From: Adineta ricciae
Taxonomy: Eukaryota; Rotifera; Eurotatoria; Adinetida; Adinetidae
Assembly: GCA_905250025.1 (NCBI GenBank)
Contig: CAJNOJ010000042.1
Span: forward strand, 62,001-126,000
Length of the DNA: 64,000 bases
Reading direction: 5' to 3'
Position numbers and translations under genes: made by a program. This document shows positions 1 through 11,939 of this stretch, in pieces (positions within the stretch are counted from its first letter, which is position 1; each line of letters begins with the position of its first letter). Below the pieces are notes generated by a model. It had not been told where the DNA came from and did not search any database. It worked only from the letters and a program-made list of their open reading frames with translations.

Positions 1-2384
1 ATGTTGAGTATCACTAGGTAGTGATTTAGTCTGTAGTTGATTATAGTCATATTGATCTTCTCGGCTGAGAAGAGTAGTAAGAAGTTTGGATTCCGGAAAG
101 GATAGTTGAGAATCTGGTGCAGCTTTGATATATTCTTCCATAGAGAGGAGAGATGAAGAATGGATAGTGTGATCAATACTTCGCCATCACCATTGATATT
201 TATATCCGTGAATGAACGAAGAGAAAAGGAAGAGAGAAACGAAAGTTTGTTCCGACCAATCAGCGATATTCTCCTCTCTCGAGCTTCGACGCATCTTAGT
301 CGCAACGGAAAACACAAAATCATGCGAAGCCTTATGCTCAAATGAATTCCTGTTCATAGAAACTAGGTCATTTGATTCAAAATCTAATTCTACACCGAAT
401 AGTGATACTTTTATTCGCAGTACAAACTTTGAAAAAATTTCAGGTACATCTTAAGAGACGTTCCACGAGAAAATTACGGATTTGTAGTATGAGTCAGAAT
501 CTGTGGGTCAACGCATTTCGGATCTGATCCCATAGGAAGTTAAGCGTCATTGACCCGTATATGAATCCAAAATAGTACTGCTAAAAAATCTACTTTGAGA
601 GAGTTAGGATCTATCGAACGATTTTCCGATATAAACTGTCTAAAATGGCAAAAATCGAGTTTTTTCGTATTTTGTTTTTTATCGTACATCCTTTCCTTCG
701 TTCAAATTGAGCCATACAGTAATCGATAGAATCTGGTTTGCTCTACAAAACTGCCTATATGACATTTTCTGTTTGAGCTGAAATTGGGATAGAAAAATCA
801 AAATACTTTTTTTTTTGACTTTTGAAGTCGAATCTCCGGCCAACTTCACTTACATTCTTGGCTTATCATTCATAAATGAATTTTCATTTTTTTCTGCTTT
901 GACGAACATTTCGAACGCCTTTGTCAGCGCGATCAGTTTTGCAGATGTGAGAAAACGACCACGTATTCATTCGAATAACGTATACATAATAGTTTTCCAT
1001 ACTAGGTCACAATTCTCAAACTCATGTTCGATGTCAGTAGCCAATGATGATCGTTACTGCTGTCTGTCTCGGCATACGATATCGACCAGCAACAATAGAA
1101 ACACATGTATTTCTCGTATAGAAATAAGTTGAGTTGCTTGTTTACTTCGACTTGAAGTTGAAAAAAGGCAAATCTTCGAACAGTTTTAAAAAAAAGAACA
1201 GCCGCTTAGTCAATCTTCCTTCTCATTATCACAACTTTTTTCATCATGCTAAGATACACAACTCGGCACTATTTATCATTTGGTGCTTCTAGTATATCTT
1301 TGGATCGGTTGATCTCTCTAGCTCTGACATAACGTGGAATCGCGATACGCGCTATCAGAAATTAGTAGCTTCGGTGAATGGAAAAGACAAAGAACGAATC
1401 ATAAAAGTGTTATACGTTTATTTATTTTTTCTTTCCGACTATGTATTTTATCGTCGTTTGCTTACTCTTTCTGTCTGACTTATCCTTCTACTGGTCTTCC
1501 AAAGCGAAGTAGCTATTAACGATCGTTTTCCACAAATTTAGGTTTTTAACGATTGTTCAAGATTCTTTTGATCAGAATTTTTTGATTGTTTTACTATCGA
1601 TTTTCAGACATCGGTAACGTCAGTCATGGATTGATCTTTACACCAGTCGCTAACGATTATTTATCTCTGATCACTCATTCGATTATTGTTTGTAGTGTCA
1701 CGATAATTTTATATGAGAATAAGTTTTTATCTTTTTTTAGATAATCTATTCCATTAAAATCAGTCATGTCGAACCCATACAGCAATAAGTTGAAATATGA
1801 ATTCAACTATTCAATATCAAAGTGAGAGTGTGAGGTGGATGTTAGAATAGTTGAATACTTGAATTCGACTGTCAAGTTTGACATTACTGCGTGAATGTCT
1901 GTTGGAGCCAACCGATGTCAATACGAGTCTCGTCGCGAAAATGCTAGTTTTGAAAAAAGGGATAGAATGGGAAAACATTTTATACATCAGATAAGTTAGC
2001 ATTTGTGGTAACATAACAACGATGACACTCTGTCACCAATAAAATTTTTCACTATGTTTATTCAATCGAAATAATCATCATACTCGTTCGCAAGTGATTA
2101 TCAGTTATATATTGGTGATATTGAATAGATATATGCAGCGCAATCACATTGCTGACCTTTCTTTCGATTAAGGAATGTGAGAGTTCTTTTTAACGTTATT
2201 ATGATAAGATTTATTCGTGTGTCTTATTTCAACAAAAAATATACATCTAATAGAGAATTATCAACAAAAATAGTATTCATATCCAGAAAAAGAATATAGA
2301 GACATCTGACAAACAAAAATACTCGTGTAATTTGTCCATAGATCATGAGAGGAAAAAGCATAGTTGTTTATTTGAAAGACATGT
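1..2384. other. Left-edge region with no supported gene
   Basis: No open frame here has a recognisable domain or a chain of phase-compatible exons on either strand. It is AT-rich spacer lying 3' of FEN1. Two small symmetric sequences are visible: a 7+7 palindrome around positions 10-25 (ATCACTA-GG-TAGTGAT) and a 12 bp inverted repeat at 1801-1812 / 1845-1856. Neither shows transposon hallmarks such as target-site duplications or an encoded protein. Confidence 0.6.
1801..1856. repeat. Short perfect inverted repeat (12 bp arms, 32 nt loop)
   Basis: ATTCAACTATTC at 1801-1812 is the exact reverse complement of GAATAGTTGAAT at 1845-1856. It could form a small hairpin. No associated gene or terminal-repeat element was seen, so it may be chance in AT-rich DNA. 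Confidence 0.4.
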
Positions 2385-5300
2385 TTATTTTGATTTCTTG
2401 CCAGGGCCGCCACCGACTTTACCTTTAGATGTGACATCACTACCAGGACCATTTTTTCGTTTCAGACCTTTATTAGCAGCAGCTTGTACTTCCTATAATG
2501 ACAATGATTGGAGTAAAATTTTGAGAATCGATGATTCTTATAGAATACAAACGGCTTTTTTAGAATTTGGTGTGGTGGCTGATACAGTATGGGAGACCGT
2601 AAAAAATGTATCTAATCGACCTTGTTGTGTTGTCATTCGAGCTTTCGCCAGTTTCTTCGCACCATTACGAATTCGATCTTCTCTACAATAGAAAAATCAA
2701 GAATTTCTTAATTTTAGTTGTTCACATCTACATCGTACGACACCTGCACTACACTGCAGATGGCATATCTGTCATAGAGATCATTCTCGTATCTGAACTT
2801 GTTAATCATCTAATAAAAAGTATTTCTCATTTTTGTCTTTTGATGATAAAAAACTTATCAAAAATACACAATGTCTTTTTTAAATAACTAAATCTGATTC
2901 GTCTATGTTCTATTTGTCATCTTATTCTTTCACTTTTCTTGATCGTTCTTATTCTCCACTCTTCGTATTAAGCATGATTCATTCTCCGTTTTTCTCTCGT
3001 TTCTCTCAAAGATAGACATATAAAACAGCACCAAACTCAACGTTTTCCCTTTATTTTCCCCTTTAAAATCAAACACAACACGCACGTCAAGCAAAATGGA
3101 TAACGTTTATTACATCAAAGCGTATTTTACTAAACAAGGTCAAGAACAACCTGAAATTCGCCGATTCAAAGTACGCCATTTTTGACTATATCGACCCATC
3201 AATCTAATATCATTCTGTTTTAGATCGACATTTCATCGCAAAACGATGCTTATCAGGAATTACACGCAAAAATTGCATCATTCCAATCGAATAATGATTT
3301 TACTCTTCAATATCTCGACGAAGAAAACGAACGTATTACGTTCAATTCGAACGACGAATTACGTTCAGCAATTGCTTTGACTGAAAATGCAAATACTCTT
3401 AAAGTATATGTTACGAGCAGTCAACCACTTCTTCGAGAACAAAAGGTGCAGGAAGCAGCCAATAAAGAAGTTCATGTTGGTGTTGAATGCGATAGTTGTA
3501 AAGGCCCCGTTATTGGCTTTCGTTACAAATGTTTCGTTTGTCCAAATTATGACCTATGTGAGAAATGTTCTGCAGCTGGCGTTCATTCGGAACATAACAT
3601 GATCAAAATAACTAAACCCGGAAATCTCCATCATCCAAATGGATCTCATCCGCACCCACACTCACGTCATCATCACATACCACCACCACCTCACCATCAC
3701 ATACCACCACCGCCTCATCATCACATACCACCACCGCCTCATCATCATGTGCCACCACCGCCGTCATTCTTTCCCCACCAGCAATTTTTGGGCCAAGTTC
3801 AATCTCAAATTCCACAATGGCTTCCTAACCTCCCAAACACTGCTCATTTTCGAACGCATCTGCAACAGCATTTAGACACGATTAAGACCAATACGCAAAA
3901 CCATGTGCAAAATTCAAGACAATACCTCGAAAGTGTTGGGCAATATTTACAACAAACATTGTCTCCATTTGGTATTGATTGTGATTATCATGTCGATGAT
4001 GCAAATCCAACACCAAATCAGCAACAAACAACAGCAGCAGCAACTCAACAGGAAGAACAAACTACAACAGCCCATGATGAACCTTCACGAGAGCCTGATG
4101 CTGTGCCTAAGTACCCTGATTTATCATCAGAAGGCAAAACTAATAATGAAGAACTACCACCAACAAAACTCGAACAAGAATCAACACCAATCAGTAATCC
4201 AATTGAAAAAGCAATTGATGACTGTTTGGAAAAAATGCAAGCCATGGGTTTCGTTGATACGAATGGCGCATTACGTGAATTAATTCGTTCGAAAAATGGT
4301 GAAATGAACGCGGTACTCGACGCCATCAATCCTCGTCATTATCAAGCATAAAAAACGGAACATTCTATTGAAACACAAACATTAATCCTATTCGTTATTT
4401 CTCTTCGTATCTACCAAACTTATTCTTTATTGTATATTATTTCAGAAATTTCATTGCTTATTCATTCTAATAAACCATTCGAGAGTTTAACTTCATTCCA
4501 CAATAATATTTAGCGTAGGTTTTTTACTTACTGGAATCCTTTTTGATTGACCATATATTCTATAAGACCTTCCTCATCTGGTTCATTCCATTTCAGCTAA
4601 AAAGCCAAAATAAGTACAATCGAATAAAACTGAATTTACATGCCTCAACTGCATCGCCAGTTAAAACATTGGGCTCTTTGAATAACCCTCGGGCTTGATC
4701 GAATGCCCAGTCTTCTGGTATGCCGTATTTCTACAAGGGAAAAATTTCATATTTACAGAAGAAAAACAAGGCTTGAGCTATGTTTACCTTTGTGTCAATA
4801 TGCTTAAGAATTGTCTCAATATTACGATATTGCTTTATTAGATCAAGTGCACGTTTTTGACCAATTCCTTTTATTGAATCACAATAATCACATCCGAGTA
4901 GAATACATAGATCTATAAACTAAAGAAGATGACTATTCGAACGATATACTTCGCAAATATGATGAATCGATCAGACCTCTTCAAAATTAATGCCTAAACC
5001 TTGAAGAACTTTGGCCAGTGTATATTCTCGAATGGGCATTTTTCTACATAACGAAGGACAAATCATTCCAATTTAGATTTCCACTATACAACTAACCGTG
5101 CTTCGCTAAATGTCAAATGCCGAATAAGTACATCAGAACCAAATGTTAAAGCCTAGAAATATCGATTAGATTCGAAGATGGTGAAACAGCTTTGCTTGTT
5201 TTTTTTCCTTACATCCATATCTTCAGTACCAACGCCATATACCTTTCCTTCCTTAACCAGCGCTGCACATTCTAGAAAATATCGAACCGGTTTAAGAATG

Positions 5301-6182
5301 AAATAAGTCAAAAGTGTGATACTTACGAGCTTCAGCTTCAGTTGGTGCATCGACGTATGGTATACCCATGAATTTTAATAAGCGTTTACAATCTTCAGCA
5401 TGTTCACGGGTTACTTTAACAGTTCGACGAGCGAATTTATCAAATGCTTCTTCATCGCCTATTTAAAATTAAAAGTTTACAAATGCGTATATGCAATAAG
5501 CGACACAAGTTGAGCAGCGGTAAGAATTGCTTGAATTATAAGATTCAGAGACAAGCTTCCTTACTGACTCCATCCAGCTGACAGGGAAGAAGAGAATGTG
5601 TGTCAAATTTTCTGACTACTTTATTTAATACTAGTAAAACTTTAATTTTATTATCCAGTTATTAAACTTACCAGCTTCTGCAGCTTTGGACATTTCTGCT
5701 TCAGCTTCTGTTCGTCGTTCGAGACGTTTCTCCAACTCTTTCGATTTCATTTGCGGCGGTTTACCATCAAATACATACACTGGTTTTATTCCATTCTCAA
5801 CCATCCGAATGGTTCGGTAGAACATGCCCATTAAATGACTTGTCGTTTCGCCATTTTCATTCGTGAGAGTTTCACCATTTTGTCGAACAGCAATCAGAAA
5901 TTGATAGATTGACATAGAACTAGAATTAAATCTTTCAGTTGACATGTTTCGCAAGTGGGCGATCTCCCAAGAGCTTTGAGGGTGAGTATTACTACTTGGC
6001 TTTCTTTCTTGATAAATCTTGAGAATCTATTTATAATGCTCGATAGGTCAGCGAACACTTTTTCAGTCGATGACTTACGCGTCGATGGCGATTTTTCGTC
6101 CGAAATAGTTCTTGATTTCTCCTTCTTTAATCGCTCCTGGTGCTTGATCAGCAATTAATTTGGCAAGAGTATGAATTCCCAT
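2385..6182 (-). CDS. FEN1: Flap endonuclease 1 (FEN1), complete, 11 exons
   Basis: Structure-specific nuclease that removes 5' flaps in Okazaki-fragment maturation and long-patch base excision repair. Exons (minus): 6182-6079, 5919-5672, 5458-5327, 5271-5213, 5152-5097, 5043-4977, 4919-4788, 4730-4644, 4596-4532, 2682-2553, 2492-2385. All phases close to give 395 aa, close to the usual 380. It starts [12 protein letters not shown] and has the XPG-N block ([18 protein letters not shown]), the XPG-I block (EAEAQCAALVK, TEDMD), [15 protein letters not shown], and a C-terminal PIP box QGRLDTFF for PCNA, followed by a Lys/Gly-rich tail. The intron after the GDAVE codon uses a GC donor (GAG|GCATGT). 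The intron 4531-2683 is about 1.85 kb, against about 50-210 nt elsewhere, and encloses a whole p62-like gene on the other strand. An acceptor-like TTTTCAG lies about 33 nt upstream of the ATG. RER1 lies 286 nt upstream on the same strand. Confidence 0.95.
3019..3025 (+). promoter_or_regulatory. TATA box of the nested p62-like gene
   Basis: TATAAAA lies 77 nt upstream of the p62-like ATG and inside the FEN1 intron. Its position fits a transcription start near 3045-3055, so the nested gene appears to carry its own promoter rather than depend on FEN1 transcription. Confidence 0.55.
3096..4351 (+). CDS. SQSTM1: Sequestosome-1/p62-like autophagy receptor, nested antisense in a FEN1 intron
   Basis: Two exons, 3096-3170 and 3224-4351, give 400 aa. 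The order is that of p62: an N-terminal PB1 domain (about 1-90; basic residues K8, R22, R23; an acidic OPCA stretch [16 protein letters not shown]), a ZZ zinc finger (about 114-149; CDSC, CFVC, CEKC, H-rich end), a low-complexity middle with repeated HHHIPPPP units (about 171-206), and a C-terminal UBA domain (about 355-396) with the MGF loop. YPDL at about 322-325 in an acidic context fits the W/Y/F-x-x-L/I/V core of an Atg8-interacting motif. Family role: links ubiquitinated cargo to autophagosomes and scaffolds signalling through PB1 polymers. The gene with its TATA box and an AATAAA signal fits wholly inside the 2683-4531 intron of FEN1 on the opposite strand. NBR1 is less likely because the protein is short and no FW domain is visible. 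Confidence 0.88.
4469..4474 (+). terminator. Polyadenylation signal of the p62-like gene
   Basis: AATAAA lies 118 nt after the p62-like stop and about 60 nt before FEN1 exon 9 on the opposite strand, so the p62 transcript can end without running through a FEN1 exon. Confidence 0.5.
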
Positions 6183-6468
6183 GGCCTCCCCGCGAATCGA
6201 GTGCAAAGAATTCTGAAAAGAAACAGATAAAGCGTATTTAAAATATCGAAAATAAAATCTTGTTCTTGTTCTATAGTGTATAGAATTCTTTTCATGTACG
6301 ATTTTAAGAAAGGAAAATTGAAGAAGAAAGTAAACGAACACAAGAACAAGGATAACAAGAATAAAATAGACACAGCAAAAAAGAAGACGAACAAGGTAGG
6401 TTTCATTTCAACAAAAGAGAACAGAAAAAAAATAACCTAATCAAAAAATGGGCAATGTCTTTTCTTGA

Positions 6469-7080
6469 TCAGTACGAGGAGATTTTAATGCCTGGCGCTC
6501 CACCTGGTGGTCCTTCATTTTTACCGGCATACCTCGTTTTGCCATATGAGAAGGGCACATAACGGTACTGAATCATATGTGCTAAACGTTGACGCATGGT
6601 TAGGAAAAATAAAGTAAAAAAATAAATAACAAGCACTGGCCAAAAGACAGGAATATCAAAGATTGAGAAGCAGGTCAATGCTAAACTAATGACAATCGCT
6701 TTGAATGTTGTGTACCAAAATTTAAATTCTGGTAAACGACGCATAAATGGTCGATACTCATCTGTAGACCGTGTTGGTAAACGTGGTACATGATCACCGT
6801 CGTCTTCATCCATGTCGCGTAGTGACGGATCTTGTTTTGGTGTTAGAAAGAGAATAAATTGATTAAGTAGAAATATTCCAAGCCCATAAGCAATGATATA
6901 AAAGCCTTGCACATAAAGAATACGCACGGAAAAGATAGCTAATAAAACTAAATTGGTTATCCACCTAATGGCCACGAATGGTGTGACACGATCGAGTATA
7001 TGCTGAGTATGCATGCCGATACGACTGAAGGATTTTCCTGCTGCCGATCCACTTTTGTCGATGCCACCTAACGAATCCAT
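6469..7080 (-). CDS. RER1: RER1, Golgi-to-ER retrieval receptor
   Basis: A single-exon frame of 203 aa (human about 196). RER1 is a four-pass membrane protein of the early Golgi that returns escaped ER membrane proteins and unassembled subunits via COPI. Visible: an N-terminal cytosolic segment, four hydrophobic segments, the conserved core LPEFKFW after a Pro/Arg-rich loop, VFWPVLV, and QYRYVPFSYGKTRYAGK near the C-terminus. I chose the start at 7080 (MDSLGG) because the frame stays open upstream only through non-ATG codons and AT-rich sequence without homology. It lies head-to-tail with FEN1 and is divergent from the USP36-like gene. Confidence 0.93.
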   Translation of the reverse strand: MDSLGGIDKSGSAAGKSFSRIGMHTQHILDRVTPFVAIRWITNLVLLAIFSVRILYVQGFYIIAYGLGIFLLNQFILFLTPKQDPSLRDMDEDDGDHVPRLPTRSTDEYRPFMRRLPEFKFWYTTFKAIVISLALTCFSIFDIPVFWPVLVIYFFTLFFLTMRQRLAHMIQYRYVPFSYGKTRYAGKNEGPPGGAPGIKISSY

Positions 7081-7765
7081 GTAATTTGTTTTGCCTTCTT
7101 GTAAGAATCGAAATGAAATTGCTTTCGTCAAAACGAATTTATATGTATAGATGTGACAATGTCTTTGAGTGAGTAAGAGAAGATGTGGAAGAGAATGATA
7201 GATAAAGTCCACCGATTGGTACAGTCAATAGGAAAATGATAGAGGGCGCGCAAAAATTTCCAGTTCAGTCGAAAACTCGACTTTTAATCGAAAAGAATTT
7301 CTCATTCGAAAGGAATAATTTTTTTCTAAAAAGAAAATTTTTTCCGTGAAACATCAATTCTAAACAAAGATAGGTAACGGGTCCATCTTTATTCGTTCGA
7401 CGTTGATGGCGACATGAAATAGTAGAACAAGACGAGAAAGAGAGTACTGTAGCATTAAATTTGTCTTCGTGCTAACTTTTTTTTTTCTTTCTGTTTTTTG
7501 TGTCTTCCTCTTTCTCCTTGAACGAAATCAGATGAAATAAATCAACTCAATTAATTTTAGATCATTTTCATTTCTCGTATGGCATCTAGATTTGTTCATA
7601 GAAGTGAATATCAACAAAATTCTTCTTGGTATGTATTCGAGACATTATCTCATACGTGTATTAATTCCATTACAGCGTTGATTGAGAGGAGTGGAAACGA
7701 AATATCTAATCATACCTGCTATGTACACGTACGTGTATTTGATTCGAAATGATTTTGTTTAGGTT
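7081..7765. promoter_or_regulatory. Divergent intergenic region between RER1 and the USP36-like gene
   Basis: 685 nt separating two divergent start codons, so it should hold both promoters. No clear TATA box is visible. A pyrimidine-rich acceptor ending TTTAG at 7762 lies 3 nt before the USP36-like ATG, suggesting a spliced 5' UTR or a trans-splice site. A candidate coding exon at 7579-7628 does not join in frame. Confidence 0.45.
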
Positions 7766-10714
7766 ATGCCCAAAACTGATCTCGGTGATGTTTGTGGACG
7801 CTATGTATCTTCGCGTCTGTCAAAACAAACACATTCTCCATTGTCAAATGATCAGCAATCAATAAAGCACTTCTCAACTAACCCATCTATTGCTACTGAA
7901 CACATTCAACAAGCGAATATTTTAGAAGAAAAACTGTTTTTTAAATCATACGCGAAAACCTCATTAGAGAATTTAAGTCAACATTATACATTAATTCCAA
8001 GTGAAACTGATCAGACGAACATTATGCCGGCTAATAATGATGTTCTATTAACTGCATTTAATAATAATACAACGAATGGAACGAATGGAACAAATTCTTC
8101 ACACCAATACCGTTCAACATATGTTTCATGTAGTAATGGAAACACGAATGGAAACCATTCGTTATCCCCACCTTCTCAATCATCCTCGTCCTCCTCATCT
8201 TCATCGACATTATCGTCTTCGTCATCATCATCGTCGTCAAATAGTAGTTCACCGTTGATGATGCATTGGGAATTATTAAAAGATCGTGGTTCGGGCTTAG
8301 TAAATCTTGGTAATACATGTTTTATCAATGCTTCATTACAATGTTTAGCAAATACTCCTCCGCTTGTTCAATGGCTTTTATGTAATTCTCATAATCAGTG
8401 TTGTCGAGTCAAATTAGAAAAACAATTTTGTCTATTTTGTGAAGCTGAGCGTATAGTTAAGTCGATTCATTCAAAGAATTCCAATTCATCGTTTTCATCA
8501 TCCGTTGGTGCTGCTACGAATCCGAATAATATCGCTCGTCGCATAAGAGAAATCTCCACAACGTTCAAAGTTGGCCGACAAGAAGACGCAAGTGAATTTC
8601 TGATTTGTCTGATCGATAAAATTGTCGACGGATGTCTCCGATCATCTCAACCGCCTGAACGTCTACGTCCATCATCAGGCACATCTTACGAACAATTATG
8701 CCATTCCCAAACGATATTCCATGACCTATTCGGTCTCGTTCTCCGTTCACGAGTCGTGTGCACGCGCTGCCGTCATACATCTGATACATTTGAAGTTCAA
8801 TATACATGGATCGTTGGTGTACGTAATCATGCCGATTTGCGACAGTCATTACAGCAATTTGTTTGTCGTGAAACACTATCTGGTGAAAATCTTTATCGCT
8901 GTATCAAATGTAAACAATTAGTACCGGCTATTAAACGATATACGTTACATAAAGCGTCGAAGATTTTACTGATTAATCTCAAACGGTTTGAATTCGGTAA
9001 AAATTCGCATAAATTGTCACATCTTGTACGTTATCCCGAATATTTAAATGTCACTCCATACATGAGTGAAGAAACCTCGACGGATGAGTTGTTGAACTAT
9101 CGTTTATACGCTGTATTAGTTCATGTGGGTGCATCCATGCACTCAGGACATTATTTTGCCTACGTACGTTCACCGAATAACCGGTGGTACAAAGCCGATG
9201 ACACAACAATGACACAGTGCGATCTGAATCAAGTTTTGTCGCAGCATGGTGCATATATTTTGTGTTATATTAAAGAAACCCCAGCAACAGATTCAACTGC
9301 CAACGGCTCACCATCGACAACAGCTAATGCAACATCTTCAACGCCAGCAGCAACCACAAATAAACTGGTGTATCAGAATGGTAAATTAAACAACAGTGAA
9401 CAACAGTCAACTATACCGAATGGCATATTTTTCACATCACGTCAAATACCGATCCAGAATCATGTCAAACAAAGTATGTCGTAAACGTTGTTTTCTGTTC
9501 GTTGAACGTCATAGAACTGATTGGTGTTGATTAACATAACAAATATTTACTTTTCTCGTTAGTTCTTATCATATGATCTTTGAACAGCTTTGAAATCACT
9601 TAATCTAATATGAACTGATAAGAAGATTAGTTATTGAGAAGTTCAATCGAATAATTCCTCATGTAATCTCCAAAACTCTCCTGCATCTTTGCCGAATGCA
9701 TATTTTCTTATGAGATATTTCTTGTTTAGCCAATGGACAAAATGGTAATTTGAAAACCATTGCGCCATCGTTGACGAAGCCTGCAATTGTCACATCGAAT
9801 TCTGAATCAACTAATGGCAACAATGCCTTGTCGACAGAAAAACGAGCACCAATTGTCATGCGCATTCCAAAATTGAATTATGTCTCTAACTACAAGGTAA
9901 ACTTTTCTTCGTATGAGTTGATTTTCTAAGGAAACGTTCCTTTTAGTCGGTAACACTGCAAGATAAACCAATACTAAATACAAATATCACAACATTATCC
10001 TCTTCCAAACTTGTTAATAAATCCAATTCAACCCCGATTATTTTATCAACGACAAAGAATAGTAACTACACGATATCACCAGCAAGTTCATTATCAGCTG
10101 TACAATCGACGTCATCGCCGTTGAAACTGATTATCAAAACATCTGGACCATCATCAACACTCAATGGTCTTGCATCTATATTGAATTCATATAATCATGA
10201 CGATGACGATGATGACGACGATGAGAATAACGATGATGATGAGAACAATGATGATTCGTTGGAGCTTCGGCAGCCAGTCACGAAAAAAGCACGAATTACA
10301 GAACCACAAATATCGCCCACGATACCAATTCTTGTGCCTCCGTCATCTGATCTTGTCAACAGTTCGATTTCGGATACGAGTTCGATGCCTGCCCAAAGAA
10401 AATCGTTGGATGATGAGCAATCAAATACTTCTTCGTCATCGCCTACCAAACACAAGAAAAAGAAGAAGAAGAAAAAGTCACATAAACATCATCATCATCA
10501 TCATAGAAATCATCATTATCACCATCGCAAACGATCTCGAAGAGACAGTAGTCGTAGTCGATCACGTTCACGTTCGCGTTCTTACTCTCCTCTATCTTCA
10601 TCATCGCTGACTGATGATCAGTATCGGCGACATCATAAAAGTAAGAGACAACGTCGTCATAAACGATACAGTTCGTCATCATCAGCGTCGCTATCATCGC
10701 GCGAACCTTTGTGA
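7766..10714 (+). CDS. USP36: USP36/USP42-like ubiquitin-specific protease
   Basis: Three exons (7766-9473, 9730-9896, 9947-10714) close in phase to 880 aa. It is a cysteine protease that removes ubiquitin from proteins; USP36 homologs act largely in the nucleolus. The catalytic domain runs from about residue 175 to 505: Cys box LVNLGNTCFINASLQCL (C185), QEDASEFL, a CTRC/CIKC zinc ribbon, and His box SGHYFAYV (H462) with D478/D479 in WYKADD. The N-terminal 165 residues are Ser/Asn-rich low complexity. The C-terminal half has an Asp/Asn run, then Lys-, His- and Arg/Ser-rich stretches typical of a nucleolar or nuclear tail, as in USP36. The 250 nt first intron is longer than most here. USP42 or USP17-type relatives share the same domain, so the exact ortholog is less certain than the family. 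Confidence 0.88.
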
Positions 10715-11939
10715 TAAAGTTTTCATTTCATTTCGGTCTGTTTCTCTATCTCATTCTCTTTTTTCCTCTTTCGCTTGTTTTGTTTTGTAATGCGCACGTT
10801 CCTACTCGATCGCTCAAAATTCGAATCGAAGAATTCACCACAATGGTGGAGAAGACATGCAGTGAGCACCACCACTATAATCAACGTTCTCCTTTTGTAC
10901 GATTTCTCTTCAGTCACTCTCTCCTTTACGTTTATTGTGTGTATTTCTCTCCGATACTGCATACGTGTGCTCATCTTATTAGCAACAGCCTGTCACCATC
11001 GTTGATGTCTTCTCTGTCATATTGTCCATGTTGTTTGTTGTGGTGGTGCAATTTTCTCTTTTTTTCTTCTGCTTGTTGTTCCTTTGTGTATGTGTGTTTC
11101 TTGTTTCTTGTATTTCTCTGTTGACATACACATGTGTGTTTGATTAATGCAAAGAAAGAAAAGAGAAAAAAAAACTAAAGAAGTTTACAAAATACCACGA
11201 GATATTGAACGCAAATCAAGCGCGACAATGACTAGATATAATATTTCCCCATCGGTATTCGCCAAAAATATATCAGAACGATAGTTAATTAATTCGCATG
11301 ATTCATGTTTTTCAAATTATTTTTATCTTCATTTGAGCGTTAGTTATCACAAAATGTAGACTCAAGGGGAGCGTTGTTAGATGGTTTAAGAATAGAAAAG
11401 AATCATGAATGTGTATGTGAGCGAATGCCAATGCAATAAATGTTATCAGTAGAGCCGGAAGTAATAACAACTAACTCGTATGATTTGTTTGTGTTGCCAC
11501 TACTCGTATGACATCCAATTTGATAAATTTTATGTCAATAAACGAACTCGAAATTGTCAAGCGTTTACATTCAAATTTGCATACATACCAACTTGTCATA
11601 GGTATTGCTAATAAAATTGTTTTTGCCATCAGAAAATGTTGAAAACATCGTCATTTACATGAGAAGACGAAAACATCAGTGTGACAAAAAGAAACGGATG
11701 ACGCATGGCATACATCAACTATTATCATGCGAATATTGCTACTAATTTCATCGTCACATATTCGCAAATATGTCATGCAAATCGAACTATATATTATGAG
11801 TAAGTTCTATCGATATTTACTATATGCAGGTAGTATCGTGATGTTTTTCTACTCATATATAAATGCGCATGATGCCTAAAAAAACTTTTTATTTCAGAAC
11901 GTAGTATACTAGCGAGCGTTGTATTCATAGAACGTAGAT
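10715..11939. other. Intergenic region, no gene seen
   Basis: About 1.2 kb of T-rich then AT-rich sequence. Long frames at 10711-11124 are strings of Phe/Leu/Ser/Cys codons from pyrimidine-rich DNA and show no domain. Near the end are a TATA box (11856-11863) and an acceptor (TTTTTATTTCAG ending at 11898) belonging to the next gene. Confidence 0.55.
11856..11863 (+). promoter_or_regulatory. TATA box for the Gly/Tyr-rich gene
   Basis: TATATAAA lies 77 nt upstream of the ATG at 11940. The intervening leader contains a pyrimidine-rich AG acceptor about 42 nt before the start codon. Confidence 0.4.

Noticed and set aside
2332-2691. Plus-strand open frame of 119 codons
   Set aside because: It overlaps the two last FEN1 exons on the minus strand, which are supported by homology (PIP box, basic tail) and splice phase.
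7579-7628. Possible first coding exon of the USP36-like gene (MASRFVHRSEYQQ followed by GGTATGT)
   Set aside because: It ends in phase 2, and joining to the acceptor at 7762 or the one near 7676 puts the gene out of frame or hits a stop. It could only be a 5' UTR exon.
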